DNA from: Adineta vaga
Lineage: Eukaryota; Rotifera
DNA: 64,000 bases
Reading direction: 5' to 3'
Assembly: GCA_021613535.1 (NCBI GenBank)
Contig: CP075493.1
Span: forward strand, 16,864,001-16,928,000
The notes under the pieces were generated by a model that was not told the origin of the DNA, made no database searches, and was given only the letters and a program-made list of their open reading frames with translations. This document shows, piece after piece, positions 34,354-44,800 of the stretch (positions are counted from its first letter, which is position 1; the number at the start of each line of letters is the position of its first letter). A program made the position numbers and the translations under genes.

Positions 34354-35793
34354 CTACTGTAGTCCCATTGTAGTTTTGTCGACCTGTCTCAAGCAATGAT
34401 ACATAAGGTGAAACAACATGTTGAGGGTGATATTTTGGTGCTAATTCATTAGATTTCTTTTTATCGAAATTTTCAAAAAGAACACTGTTAAGTAAGTTAT
34501 CTTTTTTATCGTCAGTCCAAAAGTAGATTCTTCCACAGGAACTCTATTTTAGAGCAAATGAACAGGAAAAATGGTTCTAAAATGAAGCATTTAATAGCTT
34601 GTGATATGACTTCAATTGTATATATGAATAATTCATTGACTGTTTGATTCGATGGAACGTGGGTGCGATAAATTAACAGACACTAGTAATATAAGCTGTA
34701 TATTTATTATATTTCAACAAATGCTACGTCGTGAAAACTGAGCTACCGGTAATTTCTATATTACTCATTGGACAGTCCATTTCAAAAGCTATAGAACCGT
34801 ATACTTTCTAAAGTCTGAAAAGTTGTACCTGGTTAGAAAACTTCGGGGCTATATTATGTTCGGGCATGATTTTTCCTGTTTTTTTACTATTAGTGAGCCT
34901 ATTTCCTTCGAGAAAACGAGAGTCTATGTCAAGACTAGGTCGATTCATAGGTGTTTCAATTGTTTCTTTTTTTCATTTCTCACTTGCATGCCCTCAGACT
35001 ACCCTTAAAAAATTATTTCTTTTGAAATAATATTTTACCATTTAGTTCTTTGTTATTTACCTTTTACGGTCATTTTAGTACTTAAGCCTCTCTAGTTAAC
35101 GAAGTAAACGGCATTTTTAAGATAAATTATTTTTTGTTATAACGACTAAAGAATTTTTTTCAAAAGAAAGGAACTGTTAGAAGTAATTCGAAACACCTAT
35201 GAATCGATCTAGTCTTGACATAGACTCTCGTTTTCTCGAAGGAAATAGGCTCACTAATAGTAAAAAAACAGGAAAAATCATGCCCGAACATAATATAGCC
35301 CCGAAGTTTTCTAACCAGGTACAACTTTTCAGACTTTAGAAAGTATACGGTTCTATAGCTTTTGAAATGGACTGTCCAATGAGTAATATAGAAATTACCG
35401 GTAGCTCAGTTTTCACGACGTAGCATTTGTTGAAATATAATAAATATACAGCTTATATTACTAGTGTCTGTTAATTTATCGCACCCACGTTCCATCGAAT
35501 CAAACAGTCAATGAATTATTCATATATACAATTGAAGTCATATCACAAGCTATTAAATGCTTCATTTTAGAACCATTTTTCCTGTTCATTTGCTCTAAAA
35601 TAGAGTTCCTGTGGAAGAATCTACTTTTGGGCTGACGATAAAAAAGATAACTTACTTAACAGTGTTCTTTTTGAAAATTTCGATAAAAAGAAATCTAATG
35701 AATTAGCACCAAAATATCACCCTCAACATGTTGTTTCACCTTATGTATCATTGCTTGAGACAGGTCGACAAAACTACAATGGGACTACAGTAG
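34354..35793. repeat. Large palindrome, 604-bp arms, 232-bp loop
   Basis: Arms 34354-34957 and 35190-35793 are reverse complements with only scattered mismatches and no net indel; the first and last aligned pairs both sum to 70147. Outer bases are CTACTGTAGT / ACTACAGTAG. The short frames inside are mirror copies and have no domain. Probably a foldback element or an inverted duplication. Confidence 0.85.
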
Positions 35794-36007
35794 ATTCCTG
35801 TACGCCTCCCTTTCCTTCAAATTGCCATCACTATTATAAGGAATACTGAAGGCAAGTGTCACCAATATAAATACGAGTGAAAATGATCCACTGACGTGCG
35901 TGCATATGGCTACACATTAATTATTGTCGTTATCATTTTTCATTTGTAAACAAGAAAAGTAAGAAGAAAAACAGAGATAAATAGTTTGCGTACTCTCCTT
36001 TTTTCAA

Positions 36008-36680
36008 CCGATTCTCACAGCTAGAAGACGACTTAAGAACGAACATCTCTTGGCGTCCCCTTCCGATTTCGGGAATTCCCTCGTATTAAGATAGCACACA
36101 ATGACCTATTAACAAGCTCAAAAAGATATGAGTTGATATTCTGTTGTAACAGAAACATCGACTTTTCAAAAGATCACATTTTTTTAAATCCCTGAGGGGA
36201 ATCTGAGGTTTGCAAAAAACAAAATTTTTATTTTAAATCTGATATTTTGACAAAGTGTGAGCGTAAGCTCAAGAGAGGGAAAGAGCGGAATCGTGATTCC
36301 CGGATTCCCATGGATCCTCTCTGATATTTCTCAAAATTCATAGAGATCTTGAAATTCTACAATTTAGGAGCCCCATCGAATCCGTCGGATTTTACAGAAT
36401 TCCGCTCTTTCCCTCTTGAGCTTAGGCTCACACTTTGACAAAATATCAGATTTAAAATCAAAACTTTATTTTTCTCCAAACCTCAGGTCTCCCAGAGGGG
36501 TTTCAAAATGTGTGATCTATTGAAAAGTCGATATTTCTGTTACAACAGAATATCAGCTCAATCCTTTTAAACTTGTTAATAGGTCATTACGTGTTGTCAA
36601 AATAGAAAGAAATTCCCGAAATTTGAAGGGGGACACAAAAGATGTTCGTTTGTAAGTCGTTTTCAAGCTGTGGGAATCGG
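36008..36680. repeat. Imperfect palindrome, about 283-bp arms
   Basis: Arms about 36008-36291 and 36399-36680 pair with more mismatches and small indels than the neighbouring palindrome. The central part shows GAGCGTAAGCTCAAGAG mirrored by CTCTTGAGCTTAGGCTC. The right arm ends in GGGTGTGGGT. Non-coding. Confidence 0.75.
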
Positions 36681-36760
36681 GTGTGGGTATAAATCATAAG
36701 ACTCTCATTCACCCTCACCGACATCCTTTCTTTAATAACGACATGGAATTAGTAATTTAT

Positions 36761-37500
36761 CTTGTTTTAGTTGGCGCTCGTATTTTTCCTTCCATTTCGA
36801 CCATGTTTTCGTTGAGAAATCGCTGGTATGAAATGAAGAAGTCTGATCGTGGTTATTAGGTGTTACTTCATTATAACGACGCCCAACTATTTTTCATCGC
36901 TAATAGCGACGTGCGATCGATTTGATTTTAGTGATGATTTATAGCTAATTTTCACCCTGAATAACGACGGAATAGTGATTTTTGTGTCAAATAATGTTTA
37001 TAAGCTATTCTGGAACCCTAATAACGAGGACATTGGATTTTCAAAGTATAATAAAGGGTTTATAAATGTTTTTCAAGTGATGTTTACAATTTGTAAAACA
37101 ACTCTAAATATTTTTTGGCAGACCTCTGTCGTTGATCTGCATTTCTTTTTGCAAAAACTATCGATATCAAACAGTTGAGACAATTAATTATTGAAATTAA
37201 AACTGAACAAAATGCATTGTCGTCGTTATTAGGATTCCAAAATAACTTATAAATATTATTTGATACAAAAACCACTATTCCGTCGTTATTCAGCGTGAAA
37301 ATTAGCTGGGCGTCGCTATAATGAAGTAACACCTAAGAACGACGATCAGACTTCTTCATTTTATATCGGTGATTTCTCTACGAAAACATGGACGAAACAG
37401 AATAAAAATACATCGTTATAAAGAGCGTCATCGGAAGATCCCCAAAGCATAAAATAATTAGGAATCGGTCTTGAAAAATACGAGCGCCAACTAAAATAAG
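36761..37500. repeat. Imperfect palindrome with GGTGTTACTTCATTATAACG repeats
   Basis: Arms about 36761-37041 and 37210-37500 pair imperfectly (outer TTTTAGTTGGCGCTCG / CGAGCGCCAACTAAAA). Within them GGTGTTACTTCATTATAACG near 36861 is mirrored near 37313-37332, followed by ACGACGCCC. That inner pair could be the true termini of a pogo-like MITE of about 470 bp, with the outer homology from a second element. Mirror frames inside read FVSNN.YKLFWNPNN in both directions; they are by-products of the repeat. Confidence 0.65.
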
Positions 37501-37807
37501 ATACAGTACTGCAGAATAATGCTCTTCTGTATGGACGCCTCATCATGAAGAAAAGCAGCCTATGTTTTGACTCTGACGAAGTAGTGACTGTTACTGTTGA
37601 GAAGTATAAAGGAATGTTGATTTCGAATTCTTTCTGGCTGGAACAAATAGCTCGTATAATCGTTGACAAAGTATGGTCGTTAGCGAAGGTCGCTACAGTC
37701 AATAAACACATAAAATATTAACCTTTTGTTACGTAGTACATGAGTTGCACGATCTTTTCGGACAACCTGAGCTTTCTTTCAGATAAATAACACGAAATAT
37801 ATATTCC
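37501..37807. other. Short intergenic stretch upstream of the amidinotransferase-like gene
   Basis: No element or gene was recognised. It must contain the promoter of the downstream gene, but no motif is clear. Confidence 0.4.
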
Positions 37808-38755
37808 ATGACGAACAGAAAGTCAACAGAAAAAAATGATGAAAAGAATGTCAATGACACCAATAATAAGTTCGAATATCCATCTTTTCTATTGTGTCCA
37901 CCTACGATGTATTCAGAACGAATTCCTAATAATATTTGGATGAAAAATCTGACAGATGAACAACGTGCACCTGACTATAAAGTGGCTATGGAGCAATTTA
38001 TTGATTTATATAAAGTACTTGCTTCGAAATCTTTATTATACTTACTACCATCTCCAGATGATGTTCCTCTTCAAGATCTAGTGTTCACGGCAAATCTTGG
38101 TATAGTGTTAAGTCACTTACCTAATAGAAAAGTGGCAATTGTATCTAATTTTACTTCGGAACCAAGAAGAGGAGAAACTGAATTTGGTCTGAAATTCTTC
38201 AACACATTGGGATATGAGACATTTGTTCCCGAGACCAAATTCGAAGGTGAAGCTGACTTGAAATATTTGTATGACAATATTTATGTTGGAGGATATGGTA
38301 TGCGTTCTGAATTGGAAACATACAAGTGGATGGAGAAAATGTTTGACATGAAAATTATTTGTTTGAAAATGGGAGATGAATATTTGTACCATCTTGATTG
38401 TACCGTATTTCCACTGACCAGAAGCAAAGTATTAGTATGTACATCACTATATAGTGATGAGGAATTAAAGAATTTGGAAACATTTGCAGAAATTATTGCA
38501 ATTGATTATGAGTCAGCTCTTTCTGGTATATGTAACTCTGTTCGTGTTGGGAATGTTATTTTTAATTCTAATAATTTTAAACTATTCGAACCAGACACTA
38601 AAGATTTTAATAATGAAGTATTGAAAAATAGATGTTTAGAAAAAATCGCTGCCGACAATGGTTTGGAAGTTGAATTTATGGAACTGGATGAATATACAAA
38701 AAGTGGAGCTCTTTTGTCCTGTATGGTTTTGCATATGAATAGGAATAATTACTAA
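37808..38755 (+). CDS. Guanidino-group-modifying enzyme (amidinotransferase/dimethylargininase superfamily), intronless
   Basis: A single frame of 315 aa starting at ATG 37808. Family members hydrolyse or transfer the guanidino group of arginine or methylated arginines through a Cys-His-Glu/Asp centre. Recognisable motifs: QDLVFTAN (89-96), the superfamily's Asp-x-x-Phe-x-x-Asn block; EPRRGE (118-123); FEGEAD (145-150); YHLDC with His195; and SGALLSCMVL with the candidate nucleophile Cys305 near the C-terminus. All catalytic positions therefore appear present. The first 22 residues are polar and Lys/Asn-rich, with no signal peptide. A polyadenylation-like AATAAA lies at 38890-38895. Which reaction it catalyses (citrulline-forming hydrolase or transferase) cannot be told from sequence alone. 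The lack of introns hints at acquisition by transfer, as for the monooxygenase 5 kb away. Confidence 0.82.
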   Translation: MTNRKSTEKNDEKNVNDTNNKFEYPSFLLCPPTMYSERIPNNIWMKNLTDEQRAPDYKVAMEQFIDLYKVLASKSLLYLLPSPDDVPLQDLVFTANLGIVLSHLPNRKVAIVSNFTSEPRRGETEFGLKFFNTLGYETFVPETKFEGEADLKYLYDNIYVGGYGMRSELETYKWMEKMFDMKIICLKMGDEYLYHLDCTVFPLTRSKVLVCTSLYSDEELKNLETFAEIIAIDYESALSGICNSVRVGNVIFNSNNFKLFEPDTKDFNNEVLKNRCLEKIAADNGLEVEFMELDEYTKSGALLSCMVLHMNRNNY

Positions 38756-41385
38756 TTCATAATTCATTGAACTGACATATTATTTTTCTCATTCTGAACG
38801 TGACTTTGACATTATTCTTTTTATGACAGACTTTCTTCAGTTATACAGCTTGTTCCATTTTTTTAATCGCTACTATTATATTAATCTCAAATAAATAAAT
38901 TATCATATTCGACGTAATAGAGGGTATTTAAATGTTTGTTTAACTCAATTAATAATTTCCTTTGATTGTATTGGTGCTTTTAATCCTAATAGTGAATGAT
39001 TAGTCATGCAATAACAGAAAGACATTCAAATACGAGATAATCTATAATACATTTCAATTGTCGACTCTTCTACGAGCGTCTCCTAAATGTTAGATACCTC
39101 AAAATGCCTGCTGATTCTTTAATTAAGGCAGGTTCAAATGTGTGAATGAGGCCAGAAGCTGATTTTTCTAAACGATACATAAAGAAATACTCTAATATAA
39201 TTGCAAATTAAAGTACTTGCGAGTTAGAAATTTTTAAGTGATGAATACAAGTAAGTGAGCATGGGGTATTGCTGCTTTCGATCGGAATAGAAATAAACAT
39301 ATAAACCCAGAGTTGCCAACTCCAAATTTTCGAATGGGCTTTCTGAAAGTCTAAATGGAGTTCATTTGGGGTACATTCGTTTTTGATACGGGGTACATTA
39401 GTGAGGTACATCATTTATCCCCTGAAATAAAATATTTAAGAGAGAAATTCGATAAAATAATACTTTTTATGTAAAAAAGAACACAACATTTCACTATTTT
39501 TATAATTGACCTAGCTTTATTTTTCATTTCCTTTTAAAAAGAAGTATACTAGTTAATTCATAAGTTCAACATTAAAAACAATATAATTAATTGTGAACAA
39601 AAGCAAAAACTTCGGATTTACATCCGAACAATCTGTGTATTGGAAAATGGGAAAAAGAACATCCACTCTTTTTCGCTCGTATTTTTTCCTAAATCTTTGA
39701 TATCCTCCACATCAAAACTAGAGCGAGAAGCGAATATGCTACTGAAGATATAACTTATGAAGGCTGCTGTTATGGAATGAATGACTTAAAATCAACGAGT
39801 TTATGCTGATTAGTAAGCCATTATGGCTGCACTAATTCTTTTGAAAGGAAATAAATACAGTTATTCAAGAACCTGCTCTCTCTTTTAACAAAAAAAAGTA
39901 GTGTTGATAATATGAGAAACAAACAAATATCAGACTAACACATTATCAAGATACATGAGTTTTTCGATACTGTGATACAGAGGAAATCTTGTGAGCGACC
40001 TGTATAACCCTATAATTCAGCATCATTTCGCAGCCCTTGAAATTCTCCATCTAGTGGTAGATGGTAATTGAAATTTTGTTTTGATTATGATAATTCTTTT
40101 CTTTTAAGAAAATTAAAAAAAATTAGAATAGGTCACTGTTTACATAGAAAAATAAGAATATTTTTACCCTCACTCAGATAATCCTTAACGGATGGTTCTC
40201 ATCTTTGAACTGGCTTGAGATATTGATGAGATCGTTCTATGTACTAAATTTCATGACGATCGAATGAGTCTTTCAAAAACTATCGCGTTAACGGACGGAT
40301 GGATATATTGACCGATTCTAGAGTATACTCACTTTTTGGTACACAAAAATGATGAAATAATGACGCATGAAAAAGAAAAAGAAGAAGAATCGATTAAAGT
40401 TTATTTTATCGTTTCGATAGTGAAAATACAATGTAAAGCATTAATTCAGGACGAAATCAAGATATATGGTAATATATATTGATCATTTCTTTACAAATAC
40501 TAGGTATCTCATAGATAAGTAAATCATTTCATTAACTAACGAATTCTAATTGGAAGAGTGACTTTTCTAAAATAAAGGCATTAGAAAGCCGTTAGAAATA
40601 CCTTATTGGTCTGTTGCCAGAGACTGAACGAGCACAGCAAGTACAAGTAAAACTACTTGCACTTTAAAAGTTGTATTTGGGACTTTTACTCAGATACATT
40701 TGCACTCAAAAGAACAATATCATGGACCATTATAATGAAAGCATACAGTATAATCATCTACAGAGATCTTTGTAAGATATTTATATTTATTATCTGATAT
40801 TGCTCTCGATTGTATCATACATTGGCGGGACGACGGTTTCTATCTTTCGTCTCGTCCTGCGTTCAGTCTTCATTAATCATTTTTCAGCGTTTTATTTTCA
40901 AATAGTAAACACATAGATAATATTTGTTTTCTATATCAGTGTTATTACAATAAAACTTTACTGATTATTTTCATCGTAAAATGTTTCGCACAATTACAAA
41001 AGAATTAACTAGAAAAGTTCAATTTCTGTTGACAAAAAGATAACTATTCAGTTGGATTCATCGAATAAATAATATATTATCTTTTTGAGATGGAGAGAGA
41101 TTGATTCAACGTCTAGTTACTCTTTGTTCACCACAACTAAAACTGCGTTCAACTGAAGCTGTCGTTGCAGGCATGGAATGAAGACAAACAAAACTATTCT
41201 TTCTTTTTGAAGAACAATAGTGAAAGAATTCCACCCAATTTTTATATAAGCATTAAGAAAAAAAGGAACACTCACATATTGTAGATAAGGAACAGCGATT
41301 ACAATTAATTGCATAGAATTTGTCTAAAAAGATATCGCTTTTCACACCGTTTTAGGTTTCTCCTATAGATGATGTTACCCTACTT
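38756..41385. other. Intergenic, nothing firm
   Basis: No gene was recognised. Near 40280-40330 a GGACGGATGGATATATTGACC run resembles tails of dispersed invertebrate repeats. Frames at 39208-39414 and 41117-41314 have no domain. Confidence 0.4.
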
Positions 41386-41494
41386 TGTAAAAAATAAACG
41401 TAGAATACAGAACCCTTCACAAGGGTTTATTAGTTACTTATATCCTTTCACAAACCCTTTTGAAGGGTTCTGTATTCTACGTTTATTTTTTACA
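41386..41494. mobile_element. 109-bp MITE
   Basis: Two terminal repeats of about 36 bp (left begins TGTAAAAAATAAACGTAG, right ends CTACGTTTATTTTTTACA) are almost exact reverse complements around a short spacer that itself carries AAGGGTTT/AAACCCTT. Non-coding, about 380 bp upstream of the ABC transporter start. Confidence 0.8.
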
Positions 41495-41530
41495 GTGTAT
41501 AGTATATATATATATATATACATATATAAA

Positions 41531-41575
41531 GGGTGGGTGTGGGTATATCTTCTTCACTCACATCTACACCCTCAA
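41531..41575. repeat. GGGTGTGGGT motif with facing CACCCTC
   Basis: GGGTGGGTGTGGGTATATC is followed about 20 nt later by CTACACCCTCA. The same pairing of GGGTGTGGGT with a downstream complementary CACCCTC recurs near 36678 and, imperfectly (CACACTCTC), near 50857. Confidence 0.45.
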
Positions 41576-41872
41576 GATGGTATTTACGTAGCTATCATTT
41601 CGGCATCCTGCTATTTGTATTATTAACATCTATGCACACCCGATGAAAAAAGACAAACACTATACATCTAGCAAGAGGAAAAATCAAACTCTGTGCCTTT
41701 TATTCATTGGACAAGCTTTTACGAATACTTTTTCATATATACGAGAAGCAAATAATGACAAAGATACAGTTGATCAGTCACATACTCGTGATCGGTTTAT
41801 TTCAGCTTTATATTAGTCTATCTACATCACTATCTTCATTACTACTGAAGGTAATACACATAAAAAAATAAT

Positions 41873-44800
41873 ATGAGCGAAGCGCAGCCTCTGTTAAGTC
41901 GAACCAATAAGCAGTTTAGCAGGGATGACAATAATCACAGTGATCATCAGCTTTCAGCCAATGGGTAAGATTAAATAGAGAATTAACTTCGTGACAGATA
42001 TCATGAATTTACGATTCTTTGTAGTTTTACTGATTGGCGTCGGTGTTTCAGTGGTACAGAATCTGATAACAAAAGTAGAAAAGATGATACTGAACCTGAC
42101 GCTAACGATACAATGATTGGTGTTTTCCATTTAGTAAGTACATTTGGACGAAATACTTTCTTATTAGTCCAATTGATTTATCTGTAGTTTCGATTTGCAA
42201 ATCGCATTGATCGTTTCTTGATGTTTATGGCGGTGTGTGGTATTATGGTAGCCGCTGTTGGAATTCTCGTTACTTTCTTTCTTTTCGGTCGAGTCATGGG
42301 AATTTTTGCTACTGAATCATTTAGTGTTGATTGTCAACATGCACACCAAAATTCGACGTCAATCATAGATTATATAACTTTATTGTCAACACCAGCTACC
42401 CCAAGGTCGTCATTTCGAATCAAAGTTATGACCATAGTTCATTGGTTATTAAGTAAGCCAAATAAATGTAATGATTTAATTTAGCAGAATAATAATATTT
42501 GCTTTTCTCCTACGTACATATAGTTATTGGTATTGTCAAGGTTTTATGCTTTTTCTTGGCATATTTCATTTGGACAATCGCTTTGAAACGACAGATAAGT
42601 CGTATGAGTATTTACCTCTTTCGGTCGCTTTTACAACGTGTAAGTCAAACATTATTTTCCACATACAAAAATTTATTCTATAAGCTCAGTCAAAAGATGA
42701 CCCAGGATGATTGTTACTCTCAGTATTTTTGGAATATCTTTTCCAAATCTCAATGTGTAGACCTGTACTTTGTGAAACACGATCTGAAAGAGAGTGTTGA
42801 AGTGTTTAAGGGTAGAAACCTGGATCCGTCCCGTCTCCCCTCCCCCACAGTAGTCACCGACAGCCTGACAACCCCATCACAACGTTATCGGCAGACACAA
42901 TGAGCTCATGTTGAAGGTGCGGACGCGGTTGAGGTTAGCTTATTTACACTTCAAGCTTACCTACACTCACCTTCATTCACTTACACTCTCTATTCATTTA
43001 TCTATGAAAATAATCACAGATAATTCAGATTTTGGCAATAATGCAAACGCAGATCAATTATCGATCAGAGATCTCCGTTCCAATACTAGAAAACAGAGTT
43101 ATCGTGTTTCACATTTTTAATCTCGCAAGGAATTGCGCTGAAAGCTTTTTTTTATAAGATTCGTCTTTAAATGCTCTACGAAAGCGGTTTTTATATTAAC
43201 GTCGATAACAACCGTTAATTTTTGACAAGTGATGAGGAGCTACCAGGATTTATTTATTTCATATGGATTTATTCTCAGACTCATCCTCAGCCTACACCCT
43301 CACTTATACTTCTATCCCACACCCTTAGCCTGCACCCTTACCTAACACCCTTGCCAACTTTCGAGATGAGATTGAATTCTCTTCTGCAACCGATTTTTCA
43401 CCTTTTCGATTGCTCTTCTCGTTCGAATAATAATTGGCTATCCTGGTGGACTCGAGAGTTGTAAAAAAGCCCGTGTCATGGATAATTTTGCACCACCTTT
43501 TAATTGTAAGAAGACAGAGAGCATCACTAAGATCACGAAATATTTTCGTTGGACACACGCCTTTTTTGTACTTTGAAAAAAACGAACAAAATTTGATCAA
43601 GATGTCGTAGAAATACTGAGGGTAACATTTATCCTGGGTCACCCGTTATAAACTCAAATATATCTAAAAAAGTCGCCATTCTTTCGCATTAAACTTTTTT
43701 CAAACGTGTGATCAAAACATAATTGTTTTGAAATTTCATATCCATTTATTATCATTATTTTTTCGCGAAAAACTCTATTTAAATATGTAATAGCTTTATT
43801 GTAATGCAGGTAATGACATTCATTATTCATATGATTAAGAAGTAGAAAGATTTTGTGCCGTATGGTAGAAATCAAATTTTCCCTTTCATTCTCTAGAACA
43901 TGTCGTATTTGGATACAAATCCAACTAGTCAATTCAGTACTAAATTATTTGAGTGAGTTATCGAGGTATTTTTTGTCTCGCAATCTATCTAATTCAATAC
44001 TGTTGTAGCAATATTGCAATTATTGAGCAAGGTATTGGTTTTGAATTTTTAATGCTAATTGAAATGGCTTTCGGGATCATCGGTGACATAATCTTATGTT
44101 TCGTTGTCAACTGGCAATTGACTTTGATCATGATATCCATTGTACCTGTTGTAATTACTAGTTCATTCATTTTTTCTAAGGTATGAATTATCATTATTCA
44201 TTCAATTGATCTTGTATGATTTGTTGCAGCTTATCGCTCGCGAAGCAATGAACGTGTCAGAAACACACGCAAAAGCCACACAAATCGTTCAAGAAGTATT
44301 CAGTTCTATTCGAACTGTTCTTTCATTCAATGGCAGTAAATTTGAGCAGAAACGGTAAAAAATAGATAGAAATTGGTTAACTATAAAATATGTTGCTCTC
44401 TATATTAAATTTAGATACGAAAGAGAGCTGCATCCAACTCGATGGAATAGTATTCGACAAGGTGCCATATATGGCGTTTTTGTCGGTTGCATGTCGCTTA
44501 TAACATATCTTGTTTATTCAGTTGGTTTCATCTCTGGTTCTCTTCTGATGTATCATGGAATTCATAATAAATTGAGTATCAGTGATATGATTGTCGTAAG
44601 TAATGCATGTCGTAAGTCAATAAGGAAATAGTTACATGATTGCTATTTTAATACAGATTGTCTATATATTTGTGCAAGACATCTCTTGCTTCGATTTTAT
44701 TGGTCCCTTCTTGCAATCATTTTCAGAAGCTCGAGGTGCAGCAGTATCAGTATTTCGACTGATTGACGAGGTAAATATGAGTAAATAAAGGTCTTGCATT

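Noticed and set aside
34823-35008. Open frame of 61 aa near the palindrome loop
   Set aside because: Lies within an inverted-repeat arm and has no domain.
36975-37332. Two frames sharing a YKLFWNPNN motif on opposite strands
   Set aside because: The similarity is explained by the imperfect palindrome, not by duplicated genes.
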